Below are positions 63,956-64,000 of a stretch of DNA of 64,000 bases, piece by piece. The number at the start of each line of letters is the position of its first letter. Position 1 is the stretch's first letter. A program made the position numbers and the translations under genes. Location: NCBI GenBank assembly GCA_907165065.1, contig OU015532.1, forward strand, positions 31,748,339 through 31,812,338, given 5' to 3'. The notes below the pieces were generated by a model, which saw only the letters and a list, made by a program, of their open reading frames with translations, did not search any database and had not been told where the DNA came from. Origin of the DNA: Caprimulgus europaeus. Taxonomy: Eukaryota > Chordata > Aves > Caprimulgiformes > Caprimulgidae.

Positions 63956-64000
63956 TATTGCTGTTCATGACAGGGTAGTTGGACTAGGTGATCTTTAAAG
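63956..64000 (+). mobile_element. CR1 LINE, plus copy, 3' segment, cut by window end
   Basis: TTCATGACAGGGTAGTTGG and ACTAGGTGATCTTTAAAG are the CR1 3' UTR that normally follows CAACCTGAT...GGAAG, seen before the insertion at 63654. The tail lies beyond the window. Confidence 0.85.

Overview
This window looks like nuclear DNA of a bird, most likely a neoavian lineage. It is AT-rich, about 35-38% GC by eye. Its repeats are CR1 LINE retrotransposons with typical avian 3' ends: octamer tails of the ATTCTATG/CATAGAAT type and the TTGGAAGGGACC motif just inside. There are also two solo LTRs of the endogenous-retrovirus type common in neoavian genomes. I see no bacterial gene organisation, no CRISPR array, no rRNA or tRNA, and no complete protein-coding gene. 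Most open frames above 60 codons are chance frames in AT-rich DNA or sense and antisense readings of CR1.

Layout. 1-3.7 kb is unique AT-rich DNA. 3.74-4.34 kb is a solo LTR on the + strand. 4.3-12.3 kb is unique DNA with a (CAAAAA)n run and a TG/TA/T tract near 8.1-8.3 kb. 12.34-12.60 kb is a truncated minus-strand CR1 joined to a (TAATAG)/(TAA)/(CAA) microsatellite. 12.6-26.9 kb is unique, with an exon-like block at 15.75-16.08 kb and a candidate exon at 18.74-18.85 kb. 26.95-27.57 kb is a second solo LTR. 27.88-28.0 kb is a nearly perfect 51-bp foldback. 31.30-33.46 kb is a plus-strand CR1 split by a minus-strand CR1. 33.5-56.4 kb is unique, with a candidate exon at 36.90-37.02 kb and a 39-base T run at 49.6 kb. 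56.4-64.0 kb is a CR1 cluster: two tandem plus copies, a minus copy with seven exact tail repeats, a minus copy split by a plus copy, and a plus copy split by a minus copy that carries 36 exact AAGAG repeats.

How it fits together. Weak evidence suggests that part of the window may be intron of a long plus-strand gene. Two exon-sized open stretches (18739-18846 and 36899-37020) end in consensus GTAAGT donors. Two AG|GTAAG junctions resembling zero-length recursive splice sites (26922/26923 and 29461/29462) lie between them. None of this is proven; RNA reads or cross-species alignment would decide it.

The best structural observations are the 51-bp foldback, three independent antiparallel CR1-in-CR1 insertions, and two short inverted copies inside CR1 sequence that look like template-switch mutations. 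I found no convincing new enzymatic or defence system.
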